In this document: positions 43,770 through 54,897 of the stretch, piece after piece
How positions within the stretch are numbered: the first letter of the stretch is position 1
Layout: each line of letters begins with the position of its first letter
Source: Plotosus lineatus
Lineage: Eukaryota > Chordata > Actinopteri > Siluriformes > Plotosidae
Assembly (NCBI GenBank): GCA_024760905.1
Contig: CM045737.1
Coordinates: forward strand, 17,591,848-17,655,847
Direction: 5' to 3'
Length of the DNA stretch: 64,000 bases
Notes under the pieces: model-generated
What the model was told of the DNA's origin: nothing
What the model saw: the letters and a program-made list of their open reading frames with translations, nothing else
Database searches by the model: none
Position numbers and translations under genes: made by a program

Positions 43770-44492
43770 TCTAGAGAGGTGGAGGTCTGCCCCGGAAGGG
43801 AGAGGAATGAAGGTTAGCCTCAGTAAAACAGAATACATGTGTATGAATGACAAGGACCCAAGAGGAACGGTGAGGTTACAGGGAGCAGAGATATGGAAGG
43901 TGGAGGATTTTAAGTACTTGGGCTCAACAATGCAGAGCAATGGAGAGTGTGGAAAAGAGGTGAAGAAGCGTGTGCAGGCAGGTTGGAATGGTTGGAGAAA
44001 AGTGTCCGTTGTGATGTGCGATAGGAAGGTATCGGCAAGAATGAAAGGAAAAGTGTACAAGACGGTGATGAGGCCAGCGATGTTCTCTGGTTTAGAAACA
44101 GTGGCCCTGGGGAAAAGACAGGAGGCAGAGCTGGAGGTAGCAGAGATGAAAATGTTGAAGTTCTCTTTGGGAGTAATGAAGATGGATAGGATCAGGAATG
44201 AGTACATCAGAGGGACAGCACATGTGAGACGTTTTGGAGACAAAGTCGGAGAGGCTAGATTGAGATGGTTTAGACATGTACAGAGGAGGGATAGTGAGTA
44301 TATTGGTAGTAGGATGCTGAGGTTGGAAGTACCAGGCAGAAGGCCCATAGGAAGACCAAAGAGACAATTTATGGATGTGATGAAGGGGGATATGAAGATA
44401 CTTTGAGTAAGAGTAGAAGATGCAGAGGATAGAGTGAGATGGAGGCGGATGGTTTGCTGTGGCGACCCCTGAAGGGAAAAGAAGAAGAAGAT
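43770..44492 (+). mobile_element. LINE-R, 5'-truncated copy R3, best preserved
   Basis: It encodes an open reading of 199 residues (43807-44406): KVSLSKTEYMCMN, FKYLGSTMQSNGECG, VKKRVQAGWNGWRKVS, then MKMLKFSLGVMKMDRIRNEY and PGRRPIGRPKRQFMDV. The tail after the stop reads gctgtggcgacccctgaagg plus gaaaagaagaagaag. These are RT thumb and C-terminal regions; the catalytic core is truncated away. Confidence 0.92.
43807..44406 (+). pseudogene. LINE-R3 reverse transcriptase C-terminal region
   Basis: This is an uninterrupted frame of 199 codons, but only because the 5'-truncated insert retained it. The internal Met start is incidental. It lacks the endonuclease and RT catalytic motifs. Confidence 0.85.
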
Positions 44493-47241
44493 TTGTACAT
44501 GTTCTTTATATGTAAATACAGTTGTGCAATTTTCTTTTTTCATATTCATCTTTCTTGGCTTTGTAATGGTTTAGGACTACACACTCTATAACTTAACTGT
44601 GTATTTATAAAAAGTAAAAAATCTCTTTGGCCTCTGGCCCCCAAACCCCCCGGCTGCTTTTCTCCAAATTGGATTTATTTCCATTTCACATGTCTAACCG
44701 TGTTTGTGTGCAATTATGCTGAACAATAAATCTCAATCTCCCAAGAAAATAATTTACAAGAAAAATTGAACCTAATAATTAATTTATCTTTATTTCATCA
44801 AATTTGTTCCCATTTCTAGTAAAATGTAACATAGTACTATATTGAAAATAGTAAGTAACGATGTTAAGTATAAATAACTGCTATCATATTAGGATTCTCT
44901 GTTACACTCTGCTCGATTGTAAATAGACGTCCTGGCCATTGTTCTCATTTTGTGCCTGTTTTATAAACCATCTAAATGAGGTTAGCTTCGGTTCTAATGC
45001 ACCAGTCACAAGTGCATGTATAGTTTAGTAGTATTCTCACGTGATCTCAAATGAGGTTGATGAGGGTTTAGAGCAAAAGTACTTGGTTTGACACTGGCCC
45101 AAGGTGAAAGTACTTGGCTCTGGCATTGTTTGATGATGCAGCAACATCTTTTAGCAGTAATTACAGAGGAGCTCTGTAAACCTAAGGTTCCACTTTAAAA
45201 ACTGTTTCTCAGCCTCAAGACCTCAGTTGGATTGTGCTTTTCTTGTATAAGCATGCAGCTGGATGACTGCCTGTTCATCACTTGCACTTTCCGGGCGTGT
45301 CGTGTCAGAGCCAGTACTTCATGCTACTGATGTACTAGCTCTGTATGAACTTGTACTTTTTTTCCCCTCTAGTGAGTGTGCTCTGGTCAGCTGTCACGAT
45401 AATCAGGGTTAGAGGGAGGTAATAGTTTTACTTTTTGTGGAATCCGATCCCACACGCTTCTGAAAAGCAGCCACGATTACATCACTGCTTTGTGCAGCTT
45501 TTCCAGGTACAAACTGAAGTATAGAAATGCCTGAATGCATTCGACAAAACTTCATCTATGTATCCACACGTCTGTTTGGTATGCCTGTGGGTTGGCAGGT
45601 GGACCGTGGTCCTGGAATTGCCCACTTGGAGGCATACCAGATATCTCGTATTGCTATCCCCTATATACACATGCCTACTTCCACCTCCACAACTATGCAC
45701 TCAAGTACACACTTGCCAGTAATGGGTGTTTTTTTTTTTTTTTTTTTTTTAATATCTCTACTCACCTTGCCTAATGCGAAGAAATGATGGATTCACGCCT
45801 CCACAAAAATGTTGGACTCACTTTGAAGTATTAAGGAATAAGTAAACACCTCTGCCCTGGCGTGTATTTCAATATTTTCTTAAACTTCTCGATTTCTTCC
45901 TGATGATACTTCCTTCTGACTCTGATATACATGGAAATCAGCTAAAGCAGAAGGTGGCATGCTATTTTTAAAAGTGTGTTGTGATTTCACACCATTGGAA
46001 AAAACACTGCATAATCCGATTGCAGAAATGGGTTTTAAATAGGGGGGGGGGAAATCACAGTTTTTAACTTTCATTGAGCTTTTCATTGAAAATTTCCCTA
46101 GTTTTCTGTAGTGGAAAACATCACAGCTCACATGGAGCTTATTCTAAGAGATTTTGGTCATGACTATGTTAAATGGGACTACTGTATTTGTGCAAACATT
46201 TTACATACATATGCAAATTTTCCCTCCAAAAACAGATGCTTTGGAGCCAAGCATGTGCAGGAGTGACCTCGTGGGCCTCTCTGGCCACGCTTGGCTTATT
46301 GAAACTGCATGCAGAGTCACTCTCCCTGTGCTGATGTTTTAGTCCAGTGCCTTGGGTTAAGCATGAACATTTCCGTTAATGCAGACTTGCTATTTATTAA
46401 CTAAACTCTTTTGCCACCCTGAGTAGGTCATGCTCAGGGTATTGGGCCCAGAATAAATGGTTGCATTTGTTTGAACAGCAAAACATCTGTTGTCAGGTTT
46501 TTGTGAATGCCATTGTATAATCATATGTATTTGTTAACATGCACTGGCCTGAAAATGAACTAACCATTACTAATCAATTTCTTTCTTTTTTTTTTTTTTA
46601 TCCCTTTCTTCCGAATCTTTTCAGGCCAGATGTCATGTACCAGGGATAGTTATGATCTTGAAAAGATTTTCACCTGAAGTCACCTGATTGCTGAAGCCTG
46701 TGGAACCCTCAAATCATTATTTTATGGTGTTCTTCACAGTTGATTCTATAGCATGTTTGTTAGAAAATTATTAGAAAGTTCAAAGATTTTAAATAAACTG
46801 TGCGGTTTATCTGTTATTACGTTTCGAAAAAAAAAAAAATCTCCACACATAAACAAATGAAAAATGGTAGGAGTGGTTTGGGTTTCACTTGGATAAAATT
46901 GGTATTATGGGCTCGAGATGTATTTTCAGTTGTTTTTATTTTTTGTGATTATTTTTTATAAATGTTATAAAGTGGTATCCAACAACCCCTAGAATTCTAG
47001 GTATGAGCTGTGTTTCTCTGTCCATGCATTGCATGTAAAAGATAGTCAAGTCTGGTTAGAATCTTCCACTATCTGGGAATTGAAAATCCTGACTGAATTA
47101 TGTACGCCCATGGTTTGTCACGGTCAATTGGGGCATCATGGTCACACTTTTAAAATGGAAAAGCAAGCCATAACAATCTTGTTTAAAGTACAGTATACAG
47201 AAAAATATTCAGTAGTATATACTGTTTCGGCAGTGTATATA
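44493..47241. other. Unassigned intronic sequence
   Basis: No gene or interspersed repeat recognised. Homopolymer tracts are at 45729-45750 (T), 46585-46600 (T) and 46829-46840 (A). Frames at 45527-45787 and 47029-47268 show no domains. Confidence 0.5.
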
Positions 47242-47711
47242 CAGGTATCCCTCACTTTCCATGGTTAATTGGGACCGAGATCCCTCCGCAACCATCGAAT
47301 TTCACGAAGTAAGACCACCTGCCATATACGTACATGTATATGTGTATACGATAAATACATATTCAATGCTATAAATGCTTATAATAACAATTAAACATTA
47401 ACAAAATAATGCATAAGATGTAAATAAAATATAAATACACACACATACAGGCTCACGTGCACTCAGATGCGCACCTCATAAAAATGTAACTTAGTTTTGA
47501 TGGGAGGTTTTAGGTTGTTTTTTTGTTTTGTATTTGTTTAGGGTTTTTTTTGTTGTTTTTTTTGCATAAGTGGCACGGTTTTTGCGGCATTTTCCTTAAC
47601 TTTTTGGTGTATTCTTCCTTAATTTTGTTATTTAATTCGATGAATATTTAAAAAAAAAAACAATGCACTGAAGCCGCATGAATTGAAGCACGATGTAGCG
47701 AGGGATCCATG
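47242..47711 (-). mobile_element. MITE M, full length
   Basis: The left end caggtatccctcactttcca follows TA. The right end gtagcgagggatccatg precedes TA. The interior carries the family strings gacgt.. lost, catgtatatgtgtata, gcggcattttccttaa and gaagccgcatgaattgaagc. Confidence 0.9.
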
Positions 47712-48531
47712 TACTATTTCACTTGTTTTCAAGTAGTATATACTAAAACCTGAAATGAGTTTGAGACGTCATCACATAGGGCTTATGTACCTGCTCACAG
47801 CTTATCTGCATGTTCATTGTGCACACCTGTGTTGTTACACATTACATCTGCACACCAGTGTTGTTCATTTTGTGGTATCAATCAAACTACTTACATGAAA
47901 GCTGAAAATAAACAGAAAACAGCATAAATTAAAAAGAAGACTTTTCCTTCCTTTACTTTTCCCACCCAGTGCTGTTCCTTTAAACATTTCTTTTAAACAT
48001 TTTCCAAAGTAAAATGAGCCAATCAACACGAATGTCAACTTTAGCACATGGCAAGTTGAACCAATGAACAGGAACATAAACAGCATGTCCAGAAACCTCT
48101 TTAAATTTATGAAGTTAGTGAGCAGGAGAATTGGGTGAAAAATCCTCATCACTTCCTGATAAGTCCATATCTGGCTCATCCCTCCATTCATTCAGAGCAT
48201 CCGATAGTTTTGCTGTAGCAGTTTCTAATGGCTCATCGGTTGTTGGACATTTACCAAAAGAACACAGTAAAATATTTTCCTGTTTTATAGAGCACGGCAG
48301 AACAATCAAATGTGTTGTTACTAATGAACATTATAGACATTCCCCAGTGGCAGGGGGTCTTGAAACACCATGTAAGCTCACTTTTACAGGCAGTGAACGC
48401 ATCATTTTACTGTTACAGAGACTGATCTAATAAAATTGGTAAGTTTGATCTACGATTTTGCTCTCAGCACACATGGGTGGTTATTAGAAGTAAGACTTAA
48501 GTAAAACACGGGGGGGTTACGTCAAATACGG
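47712..48531. other. Unassigned, with an acidic open frame on the minus strand
   Basis: The minus-strand frame 48115-48309 encodes DEPDMDLSGSDEDFSPNS and similar acidic sequence. No family was assigned; an eroded DNA transposon is possible. No NUDT14 exon was seen. Confidence 0.4.
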
Positions 48532-48557
48532 CGTGTGTGTGTGTGTGTGTGTGTGTG

Positions 48558-48617
<60 letters not shown>
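48532..48617 (+). repeat. (GT)n-(TA)n compound microsatellite
   Basis: A GT run (48532-48558) leads into a long TA run that ends at the left terminus of the next element. Confidence 0.95.
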
Positions 48618-48619
<2 letters not shown>

Positions 48620-48625
48620 TATATA

Positions 48626-50035
48626 TAGTAGGGCCCTGTAATTCGTGGGGGTTTGGTTCTGGTCCCTCCCGCGAATTCTGTACCCGGAAGTAAAACCCTA
48701 TGTATCATAATACATGCGCAAATGATCAACCGGAAGTAAAATCCTATGGATCATATTACATGCGCTCAAATATACTTCTGAAACACATTCTATAGACAGT
48801 CTTACTCATTAATACAGTCTTAATGTAGTAAAATGTAGTAATTAAGTAAAAACTTCTTAATTATTGATTATATATAAATATCACAGTACAAAATTAAAGT
48901 TTTTACTTAATCATTACTACATTTTATATATATATATATATATAACATAAAACAATGACGTAATGAACTTTCAGCCGGACCCAGAATGCAGAAGGCAGCG
49001 TGAGATGGCAGAGTGGATTTATTATTCAAAGGGGAAGCACTTAAGCAGAGCGCCACACTTTATCTGCAGTGCTGGTGATGAAGAGAAACACAAAGAACAT
49101 TAAACACTGGAACCAGGAGCCAGAGAGAACACAAGGAAGCAGGGACGTGATGTGAGACAATCCTCTGGCGCAGAGGTGAGCATGCTGTTTGTGTTTATAG
49201 GGAGTAGATGAGAGAAGTGGATTCAGATGTGAACTACATTCAGCCCAAGCAGCTCAGCCACGCCCCTCAGCCTGAGTGGGCAGAAAACATAATTAGAGAA
49301 TACAGTACAAAGAAGCAGGGACGAGATGTGAGTTAATCCTCTGACGAAGAGGTGAGCGTGCTTGTGTTTATTTTGAGTAGATGAGAGGACTGAATTCAGG
49401 TGTGAACTGCATTCATACCGAGTAGCTCAGCCACGCCCCTCAGGCAGGGCGGAGAGAAAATAGAGTTAGAGGACCCAGCCGCCAAAATCAAAGTCCCCCA
49501 AAAACACAGACCATAACAAAAAGAACATAAAAGAACACGAAGTGTAATAAATTGGACAAACAAAACAAAAGGATAAACATACTACACCACAATACATAAA
49601 ATCACACTCACAAACATTCTAAACATTAATTTCGGTATAGTACTGGAATAATAATTGAAAAAGACTTTAAAACTACAGTGCTTTACACCAGTTCAGATGA
49701 TTATTCCTCTTCAGGCACTTCAGAGGAAACTGTCATTTCTTCAGGAGAAAGTCATATCTTCAGAAGAGACATCCAACTTCATTACCTTTTCTGGCGCTTA
49801 GCCGGCGTTTGAGTGGCATCATAGAGCTTAACTGGTAATTAAAACACACTTAAAAAAAAAAAGCTCATTGACAACTTGTACATGAATGAGGAAAAAGGGG
49901 CGTATACATCATCTCAACCAATCAACTGGAGGGAGAACAGCCATTGGCTGAATTTCAATCATGCGACAGTTACTCGGCAATACGTGAATATGCGGGGACG
50001 CAAGTGCAAAACTGAGAATAGTCAAGGGCCTACTG
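48626..50035. mobile_element. Tigger-type MITE-like element with an internal tandem duplication
   Basis: The left end reads tagtagggccctgtaattcg. The right end reads aagggcctactg followed by TA. The outer 12 bases pair, then the arms are only loosely inverted (attcgtgggggtttgg versus cgtgaatatgcggggacg). The interior has paired ccggaagtaaaa units (48684, 48731) and a tandem duplication at 49137-49472. Moderate confidence because the arms have drifted. Confidence 0.55.
49137..49472 (+). repeat. Tandem duplication, two units of about 160-175 bp
   Basis: Unit 1 (49137-49312) and unit 2 (49313-49472) share agcagggacg.gatgtgag, aatcctctg, gaggtgag, gagtagatgagag and cagctcagccacgcccctca-like sequence in the same order, with scattered differences and small gaps. 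Confidence 0.85.
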
Positions 50036-50298
50036 TATAACATAAATCAGTAAAATACTTTTAGTTTTTCAGAATTTTCAAACTTGCCGAAAATTTACTG
50101 TATTTTTACATTTACTTCACTACTGACTCTCAACGTAGTTCCTTCAAGTCACTTCACCTTACCTAGGATAAAAGATTTAAATACGCCCAATGTGGCCAAA
50201 GGCACTCATAAAGTGCAAGGTACAATGGTGTATAAGGTAGTAAATAAGCCCTCTATGGATACTGCTTATAATTACTTGTGTTTGTCTGCTGACATGTA
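50036..50298. other. Unassigned intronic sequence
   Basis: No gene or repeat recognised. The frame 50084-50389 has no domain and crosses into the Tc1 element. Confidence 0.5.
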
Positions 50299-50699
50299 CT
50301 GTTGTGTTCGAAATAATAGGATGAGGATGATATCTGAAAGTGGTCCTGTATTATTGAGTAAAGCAGGAAAATGCTGCAGTCAGGAATAAAATTTGAGGGA
50401 TGCACCGATCTAATTTTTTTTAACGTTTTTAATAGTTTATTTAAAAAGTGAATAAAGCTCAAAATCCTTATAATCGCTTTTATTTCCATACACACAAATG
50501 CATTTGGATCACTACACATTTTTTTATCAAATCAAAACACTCAGAAAAATATATCAAATTTGTGTTATTCATTTCAAGAAATTGAAGAAAAATGAAATAT
50601 TAGACTGTTCAAAAACATTTATTTTACAAACTCAAACATTCATTCTATTAATTGAAAAATGTAAAATTTTGTTTTCCTTTGAATCACTGAACTAATATT

Positions 50700-50915
50700 T
50701 ATTTGTATAATCAATGTTTCTGAGAACAGCTGTACATCTGTGTTGCATGCAGTCAACCAACTTCTGGCACCTGTGAACAGGTTTTTCCAGCTCAGGATGA
50801 CCGGACTACATTCCACAGTTCTTCGGTATTTCTTGGTTTTGCGTCAGGAACCACATTTTTGTTGTCACCCCACAAGTTTTCTATTGGATTAAGGTCCAGG
50901 GATCGGGCCGTCGCT
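50700..50915 (-). pseudogene. Tc1 transposase C-terminal remnant
   Basis: Read on the minus strand, L-D-L-N-P-I-E-N-L-W-G contains the third catalytic residue (Glu) of the Tc1 DDE triad. Several stops and frame changes follow. The upstream part with the two Asp residues was not found. Confidence 0.75.
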
Positions 50916-51123
50916 CCATAGTGCCAATCTTGTTGGTCTGGAACCAAGATATTTCCCATTTACTGGTGTGTTTGGTGCTGTTGTCTTGTTGGAACACTCA
51001 TTTCAAAGACATTTCTTCAGCATGAGGTGGCATGACCTCTTTATTTCGTCTCTTCTTTGATCCATTTGAATGGTAGTTTTCGCGTTCTTCTACGTCTTTC
51101 AGGTTTTGGTTGCCAATTTAAAG

Positions 51124-51411
51124 TACTGGAATTTCCGGACTATAAGCCGCTACTTTTTTCTCACAATATAAAACCTGCGGCTTAAACAATAATGTAGCTA
51201 ATCTATAGATGTTTTATTGGCTAACAATCTCAAGGGGGTGCTCTAGCTGGACGCGCAAGAGTGAGATAGACACCTGCGGCTTATATAGAGGTGCGGCCTG
51301 TGTGTGTGTAAAAAAATAATAATAATATATATGTTTGTTTTTTCTTTTGCTTTTTGTATTTTGTTGGTGCGGCTTATATTCAGGTGTGCTCAATAGTCTG
51401 GAAATTGCAGT
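51124..51411. mobile_element. TIR-type MITE (ACTGGAATTTCCGGACTATAAGCCGC), inserted in TcA
   Basis: The left terminus actggaatttccggactata and the right terminus (ctcaatagtctggaaattgcagt) are inverted. Internal gcggctta motifs at 51177, 51276 and 51371 recur. It lies between Tc1 flanks. The target duplication is unclear; TA on the left and TG on the right would fit a decayed TA. Confidence 0.75.
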
Positions 51412-51784
51412 GTTTGTGATCATTTTCTACACTTCTTTGTTCCCTTTTCCAATCAACTTTTTAATCAAGGTATACTGTTCTTCTGAAGAATGTCTGGAAC
51501 GAAATATTTTTCTCAGCATTTCAGAGAGAAATGCGCTATAACCAGCAGGTACAACATTTTCTGCCTTCTGAATTCCAGACTGCTATTATTTTGAACATGT
51601 CCCTTTCCATTAGTGATTCAGTTATACAGAATCAGAAGCATGTCACGACTGTTGGGTCTGTTGAATTCTATTCCTCTACTACAGATGCTCGTAAATTATT
51701 TTCTGTGTAGAAATATTATCTCTCCCAAAAATAGTCATTGATCAGGTTAGTGATGTCTGACTGATATTATTTTGAACACAACTA

Positions 51785-52433
51785 TAAATCCTTATGGTTT
51801 AATATCAGTGTTAAATCGTAGCACATTGTCTATTTGCATTCATTTCAAAGTTATTAGTCCTCAAAATGCTGTGACTTGAATTTTAACATTTCAAGGTCCT
51901 TCGGGGTCAAAGGTAACTGTGCAATTTGAAAACATGAATATGGTTTCCTATCTCTCCCTCATTACTTTTTGCGTGAGCAACGCATAAGGTACTGTAACAT
52001 AACAATTTCCATTTTCTCCAATAGGTCTACTCCTGCTCTCTAATTAGATAATTAGAAGTTCAGTTTTGTCTTCAAGTTAGACAGAACATGTGTATGTTTA
52101 AAGACTTGGAAGAGGTACATTTTTAAATTCCAATTTCTTCAGTAATATCATGGTGGTAATAATGTTATTAGTACTATCAATGTAAACATATCATTTGGGT
52201 AACATAATCTACTGGTAGGCCCCATCATTCAACAACAAGGATTTGACATCACATATGCCAGTTGATTCCATGCAAATTGTCAGTAAACATGTGGTTTCTC
52301 CACCAATCATTGAATCTGTGGGTTGATGTTACTTTGTTTCTGAGATGTAAGCTATTTCAGCTTAACAAGGGAAATGTCTACCTTAAAACCATGTGACCTT
52401 TTCTTTTGACCTATACATTCCAAAATCATATCA
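51785..52433. other. Unassigned intronic sequence
   Basis: No gene or repeat recognised. Confidence 0.5.
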
Positions 52434-52435
52434 TC

Positions 52436-52627
52436 TAGGGCTGCAACTAACAATTTATTTTAATAATCGATGAACTGGTCGATTATGCACAAACATTTTT
52501 TGAATTTCCATTTTTATATTAAAAAATAAACCATTTGTTTTCAAATTATCAGTCCATATGTGAGTAACAGAGTGCATATTTAGTCATAGGTTAATTCTGT
52601 GATAGGTAGTTAAACATAATTCAACGT
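52436..52627 (+). mobile_element. hAT-like element, left end only
   Basis: The start tagggctgcaactaacaatt followed by taataatcgatgaactggtcgatta matches a well-known teleost hAT terminus pattern. No matching right terminus was found before 54359, so only the left end is claimed. Confidence 0.55.
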
Positions 52628-54295
52628 ATGTGAGGCGCTCCACCGAAAGTAGGCGCTTGTCGCACAGACCACTTTTGAGATAAAGGCCAGAAGAGTAAAA
52701 GTGGTCCATTTGTATCGAAATTCGGATTTTTGCATTAACTATTAAAACAAATATTCAACTATCACTTGCTCATGTGAAATCGACGAAAACTCAGTAAAAT
52801 TTTTTTTTTTTTCCTCTCCATTTTTCTGGTGAGTACCCTCATGAAACTAGATAAAAACAGTAGCAAACATACTGGTTTTCGTTGCAATTATTCACCAAGT
52901 TCGGTACAAGACACACTATAATCCATACACCAGAAGAACGGTCGTGAAGTAGCCTCTCCATTTTGGATACTGTTTTGATATTAAAATGTTGTTTCAGCAA
53001 CTAAAATAAAGGTTAAGACGACGATATGCTCATAAACAATGCAGGGTAGTTGCTAAGGAAGATCTGAAACGAGCACACTGATAGGTCAGCTCAAGCCTGC
53101 ACATGTTCAGTGCCAGTCACACGTTAACTTCCGGTTTACTTCCTGACTCTAGTTTACTCCATGCGGAATAATATCTCTGTCTTTCTCATCAGTAACAGTC
53201 ATTAAGTTTATTTATAAGATTGTGAATACACATAATTTATGGAAAAGGAGAGTGAAATGTCATCTGTGATGTCTAGCAGCATTAGTATAGATGTTGAATT
53301 GCGAATTGGGCTTTGAAGATGCTGGAATTAGCATTCTTGAAGATTATTTTGCCTGTGAGTATTTTTCTCTGCATGCAAAATTCGATTATGGAATTTTTTT
53401 GATTATTTGATTTGTGTGTAATCTTGTCTGGACTGGACATGCTGGATCGTGGGTTGTTTAGTTTTGCACGAAAATTGGTCAAGACCTGAAAAAATACTTA
53501 AATGTTTCATTCCTTTTACACATAAACAAACTGATGATGATGTCAGCTGTGATGATGAAGATTTTTATTTTTATGTTGATGAAGAAGAGGCATCTGTTCA
53601 TAAAAGTGTGATGAGTGTTTTTTTGTGAAGATGTGATCTTTTCTGCTGAGCAAGATATAGATGAAGATGATAATGCTGAGGGCAGAGTTGTTGAAGCTTA
53701 CTTGTATAAAGAGATCAGCGAGTTTTGTTATATAGTTTTCTTAATTTCAGTGTGATTGTTTGAACCTGACAGTGTTTTTTTCAATCAGTATCATTTGAAG
53801 GCGTTTGAACCTTTATATAATGGCCAAAAAGATACATACTGATCTTATTGGAATAAACAGAAATAAAAAAAAAAAAAAAGTCGGTTTTTTTTGTTAATTT
53901 TTTGGGGTTACCATGATGACTGATAGGTTTCAAAGGGGCGTGTCAGATTAAAATGAGGATGATTTCTCTTATCATCTCTTCCTAAAACTCTTCCTAGACA
54001 TGTTTTCTAAAAGTTTATATGGTTGAGGTGCAGAAAAATGTTTGGTTGCTAAGGACTAATGATCTTAGAAGAAGGGCGATCTTTGTGCTCATTTTTCTCT
54101 AAAACGTCTTTTGAAATTTTTAGTTGAATGCTGACACAAGAAATGGCATAGCTCAGTCACTTTTCAAGTTATCAACAAACGTTTTGCTGCATTTTGCACC
54201 CTTGAGCCTCCTCTATCTGACTGTGTAAAAAGTCAATTTTTTTAGTTTTGGACCCGACAGCCTACTTTCGGTGGAGTGGCTCACATATTCATATA
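52628..54295. mobile_element. Unclassified TIR element, about 1.65 kb
   Basis: The left end gtatgtgaggcgctccaccgaaagtaggc (in two overlapping halves: gtatgtgaggcgctcc, ccaccgaaagtaggc) and the right end gcctactttcggtggagtggctcacata form an inverted pair of about 28 bp with few mismatches. The interior holds an acidic coding-like piece near 53520-53700 (TDDDVSCDDEDFYFYVDEEE), broken by stops, and the 53040-53240 segment shared with 17.5 kb. The superfamily was not assigned, and no target duplication was confirmed. Confidence 0.65.
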
Positions 54296-54358
54296 AATGA
54301 TCAACTAATTTATATATAATATTAGAAGATTATTTGATATATCATATAAATATATATA

Positions 54359-54835
54359 CAGGGATTCCTTGCTACTTCACGCTTCATTTCATGCGGCTTC
54401 AGCGCCTCGCATTTTTTTTTTGTTTTTTTTAAATATTCATCGAAATAAAAAATAAGGAAATTAAGGAAGATTAGGGGAAAAGTTAAGGAAAATGCCGCAA
54501 AACAAGGCCATTGATGCAAAAAAAGAAAGAAAAGAAAACCCAAACAAACAAAAAACAATCTAAAACCTACCATCAAAACTACTTACATTTTTATGTGGGG
54601 TGCACATTTGAGTGTGTGTGTGCGCACATCTGTATGCATGTGCATTTATATTTTATTAACATCTTTATGCATTATTTTTGAATGTTTAATTGTTATTGCA
54701 AGCATTTATAGCATTGAATATGTTTATTGATATTATGTACACGTATACAGTACATGTACATATACATCAGTCAGGGGGGGGGTCGATCCTACTTCACAGA
54801 AATCGGTCCCAATTAATCGTGGAAAGTCAGGGATC

Positions 54836-54839
<4 letters not shown>
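54359..54839 (+). mobile_element. MITE M, full length
   Basis: The left end cagggattccttgctacttc follows TA. The right end aagtcagggatccctg closes the element. The interior shows the family strings gcaaaacaaggccattgatg, ttatgcattatttttgaatg and ggtcgatcctacttcac. Confidence 0.92.
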
Positions 54840-54871
<32 letters not shown>

Positions 54872-54895
54872 AATATATATATATATATATATACA
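54840..54895 (+). repeat. (GT)n-(TA)n microsatellite between MITE M and Tigger T4
   Basis: A GT run to 54869 is followed by a TA run to about 54892. Confidence 0.95.
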
Positions 54896-54897
54896 TA

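Larger units (their letters stand above)
50299..51784 (-). mobile_element. Tc1/mariner element TcA, degraded, hosting a MITE
   Basis: The left end ctgttgtgttcgaaataatagg follows TA; the right end gatattattttgaacacaac plus ta precedes TA. These are inverted and typical of a fish Tc1 family. The minus strand of 50700-50915 retains transposase C-terminal coding (LDLNPIENLWGD, then CMQHRC). The rest of the gene is unreadable. A 288-bp MITE is inserted at 51124-51411. Confidence 0.85.
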
